This document shows positions 16,618-25,918 of a stretch of DNA of 46,133 nt, one piece after another. The stretch covers positions 1 to 46,133 of the forward strand of contig JAFWYM010000033.1 of the NCBI GenBank assembly GCA_017517705.1, written 5' to 3'. The stretch comes from Alistipes sp. (GTDB lineage: Bacteria; Bacteroidota; Bacteroidia; Bacteroidales; Rikenellaceae). Made by a program: the position numbers and the translations under genes. The notes beneath the pieces were generated by a model. The model was not told the DNA's origin, made no database searches, and saw only the letters and a list, made by a program, of their open reading frames with translations. How positions within the stretch are numbered: position 1 is the stretch's first letter; the number at the start of each line of letters is the position of its first letter.

Positions 16618-17559
16618 ATGCGCAGTGCCGACCATAGTCGTAAGTTGAATCTTAAGGAGCGATGGCCTAAGGGTTATCTCTTGGGTGTTCGCCTGCTTGT
16701 TACCTTTGCTGTAGCTGTGGCGGCCAACATACTGATGTCTACATGGTTCGACACCCCTAAGATGGCTAAGATACGTCGCGAAAACCGACAGCTCGAAGCA
16801 CAATATAATATCCTGCAGGAGAAGATTCTCTCGGCCGAGCAGACGCTCAAGGATGTGAAACATCGCGACCAGTATGTCTATCGTCCGCTGCTTGGCATCG
16901 ACACGCTCAGCATCCCACAGGTATATGCCGAGTATAACGACTCGAAGTATGCCGATCTGCCCGATGGGGAGTATGGCGAGGCCATTGTCGCGGGCTGGAA
17001 GAATATAGACAGACTCACGCGCGAGCTATACTACGCATCGTTATCGCTCGACGCTACGCAGGAGCTGGCGGAGAATAAGGAGGAGTTTTCGACCATTATT
17101 CCCGCTATATGGCCTATCGACCGCACAAAACTTAACTATGTGAGCAGCCTATATGGTATGCGTCAACACCCAAAGTATGGCTATTGGCGTATGCATGAGG
17201 GTGTAGATCTCTCAGCTCCTAAGGGTACCCCCGTATATGCTACCGGCAACGCCGTAGTTCTACGCTCGGGCTGGCGTCCCGGTTATGGCGAACTCATAGA
17301 GCTTAACCACGGTTTCGGCTATAAGACGCGCTATGGTCACCTCTCGAAGCGCTACGTCAAGGCGGGCGATAGCGTCACACGAGGCCAGGTTATTGGCGAA
17401 GTTGGTAATACGGGTGTCTCTTCGGGATCACACCTCCACTATGAGGTGCGCTTCCGCGATAACACTGTAAACCCGATACACTACTTCAACAAGGATATGT
17501 CGCCCGAGGCGTATATCGACCTTATGGAGCAACTCGAGGAATCGACAAAAAAGAATTGA
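16618..17559 (+). CDS. M23-family metallopeptidase, membrane-anchored (first of a tandem pair)
   Basis: 313 residues, starting MRSADHSRKLNLKERWP. A longer in-frame start at 16543 would contain the -7 promoter box and is rejected. One transmembrane helix (about residues 22-40) is followed by a coiled-coil-like segment (about 48-80) and a C-terminal LytM/M23 domain: zinc residues His and Asp in MHEGVDLSAPKGTPV (about residue 198) and the last His in GSHLHYEVRF (about 280). It should cut peptidoglycan cross-bridges or peptides in the periplasm. Divergent from alaS, a common Bacteroidetes arrangement. Its paralogue follows after 4 bp. Confidence 0.93.
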   Translation: MRSADHSRKLNLKERWPKGYLLGVRLLVTFAVAVAANILMSTWFDTPKMAKIRRENRQLEAQYNILQEKILSAEQTLKDVKHRDQYVYRPLLGIDTLSIPQVYAEYNDSKYADLPDGEYGEAIVAGWKNIDRLTRELYYASLSLDATQELAENKEEFSTIIPAIWPIDRTKLNYVSSLYGMRQHPKYGYWRMHEGVDLSAPKGTPVYATGNAVVLRSGWRPGYGELIELNHGFGYKTRYGHLSKRYVKAGDSVTRGQVIGEVGNTGVSSGSHLHYEVRFRDNTVNPIHYFNKDMSPEAYIDLMEQLEESTKKN

Positions 17560-17563
17560 TTTA

Positions 17564-18508
17564 ATGGGAGATAGAGATAATATATCACGTAAAAGTTCAC
17601 GTAGACTACGTCGTGCTATGCCATACGTTCTGAACGTGCTGGTATGGGTGACTATGCTCTTTGGGTGGTGGACGGTGCTGGCCTTTGTTGTCGATATGCC
17701 CGCAGAGTATAAGTTGCGTCACTCTACGGACGATCTGAGGGTAGAGTATGCGAAATTGTCGGAGCGATACGACTCGCTCAATGTTGTGCTTGAGAATGTC
17801 GTTCGTCGCGATGAGAATGTATTTCGCAAGCTCTTCGAGTCGAATCCCTATGATCTAAGCGCTGATGTGGATAAGGCGCGCATCGCTCTCCGCGAGGAAT
17901 TGATGAATAAGGATAGCGAGGAGCTTATCACAATATTAGCTAATCGTATTGAAAGTGCTGAGCATCAAGAGCGTGAGATTGTTTATACTCATAACGAGTT
18001 AAAGTATCATATATCAAACGAAACGTTATCAATAAATTGTGTTCCCGGTATCCAACCTGTAAATAATAGACAGTTAACACTCCTTGCAGCTGGTAAAAAG
18101 CCTTTAATTAATCCATTTCATCGCGCTATGAGAGAGCACCATGGTGTAGATTATCTCGTGCCAGAAGGAACGGCAGTATTTGCTACAGCTGACGGAACGG
18201 TTAAGTCGCTCTCGGAGAAGAACACATCACACGGCAAGGCTATTACCATTGACCATGGCAATGGCTACGAGACGTCGTATAGTCACCTCTTGGATATTCG
18301 AGTTAAAAAGGGTCAGGAGGTTAAGCGTGGCGATATTATAGCCCTCTCGGGCAACAGCGGACTCTCGTTTGCTCCCCACCTCCACTACGAGGTGATATAT
18401 AACGACACGCGCGTGGACCCCGTACACTACTTCTTCCTCGAGCTCAATCCCGAGGAGTATCAGAGGATAATTCGCATTGCGCTATCAAGCATGCAATCAT
18501 TTGATTAG
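17564..18508 (+). CDS. M23-family metallopeptidase, membrane-anchored (second of the pair)
   Basis: 314 residues with the same plan as the preceding gene: a transmembrane helix (about 23-45), a helical linker, then an M23 domain with HHGVDYLVPEGTAVFATADG and APHLHYEVIYNDTRVDPVHY. All three zinc-ligand positions are present, so both paralogues look active. The segment from about 17,940 to 18,180, which joins the linker to the catalytic domain, is markedly A+T-rich with different codon choice, as if exchanged recently. The next gene starts 1 bp after its stop. Confidence 0.92.
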   Translation: MGDRDNISRKSSRRLRRAMPYVLNVLVWVTMLFGWWTVLAFVVDMPAEYKLRHSTDDLRVEYAKLSERYDSLNVVLENVVRRDENVFRKLFESNPYDLSADVDKARIALREELMNKDSEELITILANRIESAEHQEREIVYTHNELKYHISNETLSINCVPGIQPVNNRQLTLLAAGKKPLINPFHRAMREHHGVDYLVPEGTAVFATADGTVKSLSEKNTSHGKAITIDHGNGYETSYSHLLDIRVKKGQEVKRGDIIALSGNSGLSFAPHLHYEVIYNDTRVDPVHYFFLELNPEEYQRIIRIALSSMQSFD

Positions 18509-18509
18509 T

Positions 18510-19070
18510 ATGAGTGAAGTAAAGTTAATTCTACTCGACTTTGATGGTACGCTTGTCGACACTCGACGAGCAAACGCATTAGCCTATATCGCTACTCTCG
18601 AGGAGGCGGGTGTCACCATTAGCGAGAGCGAGTATTTATCGCGCTTTTACGGCATGCGTTGCATGGAGTTTATGCGCGAACTTGGCTTCGAGGATAAGGT
18701 GGAGATTGAGCGCCTACGACACCGTAAGATAGAATTATACCCAAATTACTTCAACTTTGTCACATTGAACGAAGCCCTATGGAACTGGTGCCAGATGATG
18801 CGGGCTATGGGTGTTAAAGTTTGGATTGTCTCTACAGGTCATATTGATAACATCACTAACGTGATGCGATACTTGAGATTAGAATCTGGCGTCGATGGTC
18901 TTATCACTGGAGATGATGTCGCTCGTCCGAAACCATACCCTGATGCCTTTTGTATGGCGATGGAGAGCGTAGGTGTGCAGCCCATGGAGACCATCATCTT
19001 CGAGGACTCGGAGATTGGGCTTGAGGCGGCACGTCGTAGCGGTGCGTCGTATGTGAAGATTGCGCTATAG
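18510..19070 (+). CDS. HAD-superfamily phosphatase (phosphoglycolate phosphatase/beta-phosphoglucomutase-like)
   Basis: 186 residues. HAD motif I is LLDFDGTLVDT (nucleophile Asp10), motif II is the Thr/Ser region VWIVSTGHI (about 110), motif III is RPKPYPDAF (about 142), and motif IV is IIFEDSEIGLEAARRSGA (about 163). The small alpha cap lies between motifs I and II. I chose the ATG at 18510; an upstream in-frame TTG would overlap the peptidase gene. The substrate cannot be assigned. It is the last gene of the peptidase operon. Confidence 0.9.
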   Translation: MSEVKLILLDFDGTLVDTRRANALAYIATLEEAGVTISESEYLSRFYGMRCMEFMRELGFEDKVEIERLRHRKIELYPNYFNFVTLNEALWNWCQMMRAMGVKVWIVSTGHIDNITNVMRYLRLESGVDGLITGDDVARPKPYPDAFCMAMESVGVQPMETIIFEDSEIGLEAARRSGASYVKIAL

Positions 19071-19162
19071 AAACAGCCTTTCTGTTGAAAAGATCTCATA
19101 CATTTTGGAGGTTTAGATATTTTTTTGTACTTTTATACATTGAATCCTCTAAAACTGATTAT

Positions 19163-19873
19163 ATGAAAAGGTTTATATTGACACTCTGCATGTTGGCATG
19201 CTCGGCATATACATTTGCTCAGGAGCCTATCTTGCCTACGAGCAATCCCATCAAGGAGTTTCTATCGAGTTTCTCGTCGATAAATGTCGATGCCCCCATC
19301 AAGTTGGAACTCATCAGGATTGGCCGTGACGAGGCGCCTTATATCATATACGACACAAAGGGTGTTGATACTTCAAAGTTCACGGTCGATGTGGACAATA
19401 AGACTAAGACCCTCAAGATTACGGAACGTACTGATCTCAAGCGTGTGAGTGTTACAGAGGTAAAGGTTTACTTTAGCGAGCTTACCGATATCTCTATCTC
19501 TAAGGCTAATGTCACGGTGGAGGGTGTTATCGAGGCTGAGTTGCTCGATGTCTACATCTCGAACGATGCTCATTTTGTCGCAGAGATAGATGTATTAGAC
19601 CTGATGACTACTGTTGCGAGCAAGAGCAGAATCATGCTTATGGGCAATGCTCGCTACCAAACGGCCGATATAACCTCATCGGAGTACGATGCAGGGCGTC
19701 TAAAAACCATCTCTACGATTGCCGATGCGGCGCACAATGCTGTCGTGAAGGTCAATGCCGAGGAGCGATTGGAGGTTAAAACAGCAACAGGAGGTAGGAT
19801 ATTCTATACCGTTCGTCCTGTGATACTTAGAAGTGAGGTTACGCTATTTGGAGGCGAGATATCACAACTCTAA
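19163..19873 (+). CDS. GIN-domain (DUF2807) secreted protein
   Basis: 236 residues, with a signal peptide (MKRFILTLCMLACSAYTFAQ) followed by repetitive beta-strand sequence of the kind seen in GIN/DUF2807 'auto-transporter adhesin head' domains: FSSFSSINVDAPIKLELI at the start, then short strands such as SELTDISISKANVTVEG and DVYISNDAHFVAEI that could form a right-handed beta helix. The start is ATG at 19163; an upstream in-frame extension lacks a signal peptide. Function unknown; a surface or periplasmic location is inferred. Followed after 13 bp by the AddB-like gene. Confidence 0.8.
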   Translation: MKRFILTLCMLACSAYTFAQEPILPTSNPIKEFLSSFSSINVDAPIKLELIRIGRDEAPYIIYDTKGVDTSKFTVDVDNKTKTLKITERTDLKRVSVTEVKVYFSELTDISISKANVTVEGVIEAELLDVYISNDAHFVAEIDVLDLMTTVASKSRIMLMGNARYQTADITSSEYDAGRLKTISTIADAAHNAVVKVNAEERLEVKTATGGRIFYTVRPVILRSEVTLFGGEISQL

Positions 19874-19886
19874 TTCGTAGGTTTCT

Positions 19887-22724
19887 ATGCAGACATTTCA
19901 GCAGGAGTTGGCACGCACACTCCTTGATAGGTGCGGTGGAGATCTATCGCAGTTGGTCGTACTATTTCCATCGTTGCGAGCGCGTAGTTTCTTCCACGAT
20001 GCCGTATCGCAACTCGTGGATAGACCTATATGGCAGCCGTCGTGGATGTCGATAGACGATATCATGCAACGTGGCTCGGGGTTGGAGCGTGGCGAGCGTA
20101 TTCGTCTCATCAGCGAACTCTTCGAGGTGTACTCCAAGTACAACCAAGGTGAGACATTCGATCGTTTCTACTTCTGGGGCGATATGCTCATTTCGGACTT
20201 CGATATGATAGATAAGTATCTTATCGATGCTTCGCAACTACTGCGTAATATCACCGACATCAAAGAGATAGAGTCGGATTTATCCTACATTCAACCACAT
20301 CAGGAGCGCCTATTACGCTTCTGGAGCAGCGTTCTTCCGGAGGAGTCGCTGAGCGTTCATAAGCAGCGTTTCCTGAAGGTGTGGCGAACGCTACCCACCA
20401 TCTACGCGGAGTATCGCGAGCGTCTGCGTACGTTAGGGTTGGCATATCCGGGTATGATGTACCGTGAAACGGCTGAGCGTATACGTCGTGGGCAGCAGAT
20501 CGACATTCCCGATAAGCACTTCATCGTAGCTGGTTTCAATGCCCTATCAGAGAGTGAGAAGGTGCTATTTAACTATCTGGCTAAGAGTAATAAAGGAGCT
20601 GAGTTTTTTTGGGATTACGACAGCTACTATGTGGATAACAAAGAGCACGAGGCGGGAATGTTTCTTAGGAGCAACCTCGCTCAGTTTGGTCGTGCTGAGG
20701 GGACGACCATAGATAATTTTTCTAAAGTAAATAAGCACCTTAGAGCAACGGGCTGTGTGTCAAATATTGTGCAAGTTAAGCACGTAGCAGCCATACTAAA
20801 TAAGTTGCCCGAAGAGGAATTGGATAAGCGCACGGCCATCATCCTTACGGATGAGAATATGCTCGTGCCGTTACTTCACGCCCTGCCATCGAAGGTTAAG
20901 AAGGTAAATGTAACGATGGGTTACCCCATAAAGACGACGCTTGCCTACTCCTTTGTCGAGCGTCTCATAGCCTTGCAGTCGCATAGCCGTATTCGTCAGG
21001 ATGCCACAATATTCTATCATCAGGATGTCACGGGCCTGCTCACACACCCATATATCGTGGATTGCTGTGGTGGTCGAGCCAACCATTTCGTGTCGCACAT
21101 AACAAAAAATAAGATAACATCGGTTGAAGGTGTCATCTTTGAGGGTGAGGAGTTATTGTCACAATTATTTGCTTGTAAGTCGGAAGATTGGCTGTTGTTA
21201 TCTAAATATATTGTTGAAGTTATAGGTGCTGTGCTTGATGTTATGAGCACGGAGGATGTAGCACAATTGGAGTATCTACGAATTGTGATGGAGGAGGTGC
21301 GCAAGTTGGAGCTCTCGATCTCGCATTGCACACAGAAGCCTACATTAGATATTTATGTGTCGTTGCTGCGCCGCCATTTGCAGACGCTAACTATTCCCTT
21401 CGAGGGTGAACCGCTCGAGGGCGTGCAGATTATGGGTATCTTAGAGACTCGAAATGTAGACTTTAAGAATGTGATAATATTATCGATGACTGATGCCAAC
21501 TTCCCCGGCGACCGCACCGAGCAGCCATCGTTTATACCCTACGCCTTGCGATACGCCTATGGTCTACCCACGCCCGAACACCATGAGGCGATGTATGCTT
21601 ACTATTTCTACCGACTTGTACAACGTGCCGAGCGTGTAGATATGCTCTACTGCTCGAGGGCTGACGATAAGAGCACAGGAGAGCGTAGCCGATATATCTA
21701 TCAGCTTGATTATGAGTCGCCCTATAAGGTCGCTAAGCGCTCTGTGGGCGTCGACCTCGGTGTTAGCTCCGAGCAGCCCATCGAGAAGATTAAGGGCGAG
21801 GTAGAGCTGGCGGCACTTGCTCAATATCTCGATCCCAACTGCGAATATGGACTCTCGCCTACGGTGCTCTCGAAGTATGTAGAGTGCCCGCTAAGGTTCT
21901 ACTACCATAACATTGCCCACCTTAGATCGCCCGAAGAGTTGAGCGATACTATTGATTCGCTTACGTTTGGAAATATTCTCCACCTCTCTGTCCAGCAGCT
22001 CTACGAAGATGGTATTGTAGATAAGGAGAACCCATCGGCACTTATCAGCGCCATTAAGCCCGAGAGAGTAGAGGAGGTTGTCGATGGTGTTATTTGCGAT
22101 CTGCTGCAGAGTGGCAAGAGGGTTGCCGCGGATGAGTTCTCCGGCGAGACGGTGCTGGTGCGCGATATTATCATCAAGTATATTATGCGTGGAATTATGC
22201 ACTACGACTCCGAGCGTGATGGTTACACGATTGTAGGTTTGGAGAGGGATATAGCCTACGACTACCCCATTTCCGGGGGCCGTACCGTGAAGCTATCGGG
22301 TCGTGCCGACCGCATCGATAGGCTTGCTGATGGCACGATGCAAATTATTGATTACAAAACAAGTAGGCGTATTCATCTCGAGTGCCACAGCATCTCTGCA
22401 TTATTCAATGGCACTCCAGCTGACCGCATTGCCAACATATTCCAGACGCTGCTATACTCGATGATGCTGCACCGCAGCGAAGGTGTTGAGACGTTACCCT
22501 CGCTATTCTTTGTCACGAAGATGTTGTCGCCCGACTATAACCCCCGTATCATTGAGCGATCGACAAAAAGCGTTATTGAGCGCTACTCTGATGTAGCTGA
22601 GCTCTTTGAGGCGGAGCTGACTAATGTACTTGAGGAACTATACGACCCGACGATACCCTTCTATCAGGCGGAGGATGAGGCGGCGTGTGCCTATTGTGAT
22701 TTTAAAAAGATATGCAGACGATGA
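19887..22724 (+). CDS. PD-(D/E)XK nuclease, AddB-like subunit of a recombination nuclease-helicase
   Basis: 945 residues. The N-terminal region opens QTFQQELARTLLDR... and is helicase-like but inactive looking. The C-terminal nuclease has VKLSGRADRIDRLADG and MQIIDYKTSRR (about 805-830), the PD-(D/E)XK core. Four cysteines that could hold a 4Fe-4S cluster frame it: one in SKYVECPLRFYYHN (about residue 667) and three in CAYCDFKKIC at the very end (about 934-943). This is the AddB arrangement. It overlaps the AddA-like gene, so the two should form a heterodimer that processes double-strand breaks for RecA. Confidence 0.9.
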   Translation: MQTFQQELARTLLDRCGGDLSQLVVLFPSLRARSFFHDAVSQLVDRPIWQPSWMSIDDIMQRGSGLERGERIRLISELFEVYSKYNQGETFDRFYFWGDMLISDFDMIDKYLIDASQLLRNITDIKEIESDLSYIQPHQERLLRFWSSVLPEESLSVHKQRFLKVWRTLPTIYAEYRERLRTLGLAYPGMMYRETAERIRRGQQIDIPDKHFIVAGFNALSESEKVLFNYLAKSNKGAEFFWDYDSYYVDNKEHEAGMFLRSNLAQFGRAEGTTIDNFSKVNKHLRATGCVSNIVQVKHVAAILNKLPEEELDKRTAIILTDENMLVPLLHALPSKVKKVNVTMGYPIKTTLAYSFVERLIALQSHSRIRQDATIFYHQDVTGLLTHPYIVDCCGGRANHFVSHITKNKITSVEGVIFEGEELLSQLFACKSEDWLLLSKYIVEVIGAVLDVMSTEDVAQLEYLRIVMEEVRKLELSISHCTQKPTLDIYVSLLRRHLQTLTIPFEGEPLEGVQIMGILETRNVDFKNVIILSMTDANFPGDRTEQPSFIPYALRYAYGLPTPEHHEAMYAYYFYRLVQRAERVDMLYCSRADDKSTGERSRYIYQLDYESPYKVAKRSVGVDLGVSSEQPIEKIKGEVELAALAQYLDPNCEYGLSPTVLSKYVECPLRFYYHNIAHLRSPEELSDTIDSLTFGNILHLSVQQLYEDGIVDKENPSALISAIKPERVEEVVDGVICDLLQSGKRVAADEFSGETVLVRDIIIKYIMRGIMHYDSERDGYTIVGLERDIAYDYPISGGRTVKLSGRADRIDRLADGTMQIIDYKTSRRIHLECHSISALFNGTPADRIANIFQTLLYSMMLHRSEGVETLPSLFFVTKMLSPDYNPRIIERSTKSVIERYSDVAELFEAELTNVLEELYDPTIPFYQAEDEAACAYCDFKKICRR

Positions 22725-25700
22725 AGCGAGCAAAGATATTGAGTGCAAGTGCCGGGTCGGGTAAGACATATCAGCTGGCACTAAAATATATGTGCGATAT
22801 TATAGAGCGTCCGGAGTGCTATCGCAACATCCTTGCTGTAACCTTCACGAATAAGGCTACAGAGGAGATGAAGTCGCGCATATTGAAGGAGATACACATC
22901 CTCGCATCGGGTAAGAAGAGCAACTATATAGGCAACATATCTAAGGCTCTCGGCATATCGGAGGAGGCGATACGTTGCCAGGCTCTCAAGGCTCGCACAC
23001 GCATCCTCCACGACTTCTCGCGTTTCTCGGTGCTCACCATCGACCGTTTCTTCCAGCGCATACTTCGAGCCTTTATCAAGGAGCTGGGTCTCGACCTTAA
23101 CTACAACCTCGAACTCGATGCCACGCAGCTGCTAAAGCGTAGTGCCGATGCCCTTGTTGAGAGCATAAAGACGGATCAGGATGTCCGACGATGGCTACTC
23201 AGTTTCGCCGAGGAGCGCATTATCGAGGGTACACGTTGGGATATGCGTGATGACCTGAGTACGCTCGGCGAGCAACTCTTCAAGGAGAGTGGTGCCAAGC
23301 GCATGAATCTGTCGCTTAGCAAGGAGGATATTAGCAACGCTGTTAATGTTCTGGATGATATTAGCAAGCGTAAGGTTGAGTACATTAAGAGCTTAGGCGA
23401 GCAGGCATTATCCGTAATGGAGGAGTATGGTGTAGCGCCTGACGGATTCAAGGGTAAGAGCACGAGCTTTGTGCATTGCTTCGCGCGTTATGCCTCGGGA
23501 GAGCTTCAACCCGTAAGCGATAAGATGCGTAGCGCATGTGAGAATCGCAGCGTGTGGTATAATCCCAAGGATGCCTCGGGTGGTATCGTGACGGCCACAG
23601 AGCGACTTATCCCCATACTTCAGGATATAGTTGTGTCGGTAGATGATGCCATTAGAAGCAGGGCGACGGCAAAAATCATCAAGTCCGGCTATCGCAGCTT
23701 TGCACTGTTGGCCGACTTGCAGAAGAAATTAAAGGGTATATGTGAGAATGAGAATACGATGATTCTCAGCAAGACCAAGGATATACTCTCGGAGTTTATC
23801 ACCGACAACAACGCGCCGTTTATATACGAGAAGGTGGGCAATCGCTACGACCACTATATGATAGATGAGTTTCAGGACACATCAGTGCGCGAGTGGTATA
23901 ATCTATTGCCACTGCTGAAGGAGGCACTTGATTCGAACGAGGAGGCCTCGGTCTTTATCGTTGGCGACATCAAGCAGTCGATATACCGTTGGCGTGGAGG
24001 CGATTGGCGTCTGCTTAATAGCGTTGCTATCGACGACCTTGGCCATGAAAATACGGAGCTTATACCGCTGAAGGAGAACTATCGCAGTCTTGAGAATATC
24101 GTAATATTCAACAACAAACTCATCGAGAAGGTTGTCGCCTTGGATAACGAACGCATAAATAGCATCGTAAGCAAGGCTCTGCGTGCCGGGAAGATTAGTG
24201 CGAGTGCCCACGCATCGCTCTATGATATTTTGAAGCGAGCTTATGCCGACCATGAGCAGATGCCCGTGAGTGACGATACTGATAAGGGGTATGTGGAGGT
24301 GTGTGCCTACAATGCTAAATATGGTGCCTCGCCATTTATTGAGGCTATTGAGAGCGCCATAAGTCGAGGTTATAAGTATCGCGACATACTCATCCTTGTG
24401 CGTAAGGGTAGTGAAGCAGAGTTGGTGGCTGATATGCTCTTTGAGTATAAGGAGCGTAAGTTTAGCTCTGTAGGTGAGGTGGGCTTCAATATCCTACTGC
24501 CGGATAAACTCACACTCGAGAGTTGCGACATCGTGGAGTTTGTAATAGCCCTTCTACGCTTGGCGGTAAACCAACATAACGACGTCGAGCGTGGCGTATA
24601 TAACAGATTTCTCGGTCACGCCGTCGATCGACCCTTTGGCGATAGGGAGTATGAACTGTTTAATCGCATTATCCACCTCTCGCCTATGGAGGCATTCGAG
24701 CTCATCGTTGCAGAGTTTAAGCTCTATGAGCGTAAGCAAAGCATCGCCTTCCTGCAGGCCTTGCATGAGCAGATCATATCCTTCACAACGTCACGTATGG
24801 CAGACATACATCACTACCTGGCGTGGTGGGACGAGCGTGGCAAGATGGAGAGTATCAAGGTGGAGATGACAGATGACACTATCGAGGTTACAACAGTGCA
24901 TAAGGCCAAGGGCCTTGAACGTGCTGTGGTCATCGTTCCCAATGCGCGCTTTGGTCTGGAGCCCTCGCCCAACCTAAGCCCCACCGTGTGGTCTGACACT
25001 GCAGGATCCAAGATAGGCAACTTCCCCGTGATGTATGGTAAGAATATGGAGGAGTCTACCTATTCGGAGGACTACTACACGGAGCGTGTTATGAGCCATG
25101 TCGATGGTATCAATATCCTCTATGTTGCCATCACACGTGCATCGCGTGAACTATATATGTATATCCCCACGGATGAAAAGTGTGGTGTGCCCAGGGAGAA
25201 CTTTCCAACTACAACACCATTGATACTCAATGTATTACCCGAGATATGCTCCGCGCCCGAGCGATATATGGATGGTGAGGTTGTGGTGTGCGACAAATAC
25301 CGCTATGGAAGGCCTACCACGCATGTCGGCAAGCAAGATAAGGATGATGATACCGAATATGTGCTTCTCGATGACTATGTCACGAACGAGCCTATGGTGC
25401 AGATTCACTACCCTTCGTCGCGTTTCATCGAGGAGGGTATCAATCATATAGGCTCTTCGTTAAAAACGGGTATTCTTATGCACAAGGTGTTTGAGGGTGC
25501 TCGTGATGAGAGCAGCTTGCGTCAGGCCATACGCAGTATGAATCAGAATTGCGTGATAGACGCAAATGAGGCTATCACCCTACAACAAAAGGTGGATGAG
25601 GCACTTAATAACCCTAAAGTCAAGGAGTGGTTTAACGGAGACTGGGATGATGTAAGGGTAGAGACGGACATTGCCTTCAACAATAAGATGTCGCGTCGTC

Positions 25701-25885
25701 CAGATAGGGTGATGATCAAGGGTGACCGTGTTGTGGTTGTGGACTATAAGTTTGGTCGACACCATCGCGATAAGCACAACAACCAAGTTAGGCTCTATAT
25801 GTCGCTACTTGCCAAGATGGGATGCTACAAATCTATCGAAGGCTATGTCTGGTACGTTATGCTTGGCGATGTTATAGATGTTTAG
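22721..25885 (+). CDS. UvrD-family helicase-nuclease, AddA-like subunit
   Basis: About 1,054 residues. Walker A is SASAGSGKTYQLA near the N-terminus, motif II is MIDEFQDTSVREWYN (about 380), motif III GDIKQSIYRWRGGD (about 415), motif V VTTVHKAKGLERAVV (about 725) and motif VI LYVAITRASRELY (about 800). A C-terminal PD-(D/E)XK nuclease contains VVVVDYKFGRHHRDKHNNQV (about 1,005-1,025). The start ATG at 22721 overlaps the previous stop (ATGA); an in-frame ATG lies 9 bp upstream. It is a two-nuclease AddAB-type machine rather than RecBCD. The tight overlap implies coupled translation. Confidence 0.92.
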   Translation: MKRAKILSASAGSGKTYQLALKYMCDIIERPECYRNILAVTFTNKATEEMKSRILKEIHILASGKKSNYIGNISKALGISEEAIRCQALKARTRILHDFSRFSVLTIDRFFQRILRAFIKELGLDLNYNLELDATQLLKRSADALVESIKTDQDVRRWLLSFAEERIIEGTRWDMRDDLSTLGEQLFKESGAKRMNLSLSKEDISNAVNVLDDISKRKVEYIKSLGEQALSVMEEYGVAPDGFKGKSTSFVHCFARYASGELQPVSDKMRSACENRSVWYNPKDASGGIVTATERLIPILQDIVVSVDDAIRSRATAKIIKSGYRSFALLADLQKKLKGICENENTMILSKTKDILSEFITDNNAPFIYEKVGNRYDHYMIDEFQDTSVREWYNLLPLLKEALDSNEEASVFIVGDIKQSIYRWRGGDWRLLNSVAIDDLGHENTELIPLKENYRSLENIVIFNNKLIEKVVALDNERINSIVSKALRAGKISASAHASLYDILKRAYADHEQMPVSDDTDKGYVEVCAYNAKYGASPFIEAIESAISRGYKYRDILILVRKGSEAELVADMLFEYKERKFSSVGEVGFNILLPDKLTLESCDIVEFVIALLRLAVNQHNDVERGVYNRFLGHAVDRPFGDREYELFNRIIHLSPMEAFELIVAEFKLYERKQSIAFLQALHEQIISFTTSRMADIHHYLAWWDERGKMESIKVEMTDDTIEVTTVHKAKGLERAVVIVPNARFGLEPSPNLSPTVWSDTAGSKIGNFPVMYGKNMEESTYSEDYYTERVMSHVDGINILYVAITRASRELYMYIPTDEKCGVPRENFPTTTPLILNVLPEICSAPERYMDGEVVVCDKYRYGRPTTHVGKQDKDDDTEYVLLDDYVTNEPMVQIHYPSSRFIEEGINHIGSSLKTGILMHKVFEGARDESSLRQAIRSMNQNCVIDANEAITLQQKVDEALNNPKVKEWFNGDWDDVRVETDIAFNNKMSRRPDRVMIKGDRVVVVDYKFGRHHRDKHNNQVRLYMSLLAKMGCYKSIEGYVWYVMLGDVIDV

Positions 25886-25906
25886 TGTTTTATCTACAAA
25901 TATTCG

Positions 25907-25914
25907 TATATTTG
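25907..25914 (+). promoter_or_regulatory. -7 box directly before the ABC exporter gene
   Basis: TATATTTG at 25907-25914 lies in the 33-bp gap after the AddA-like gene. The GTG start codon begins 4 nt later, the same spacing as at 5308-5320. No clear -33 TTG is seen, so this promoter is less certain. Confidence 0.5.
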
Positions 25915-25918
25915 CACT

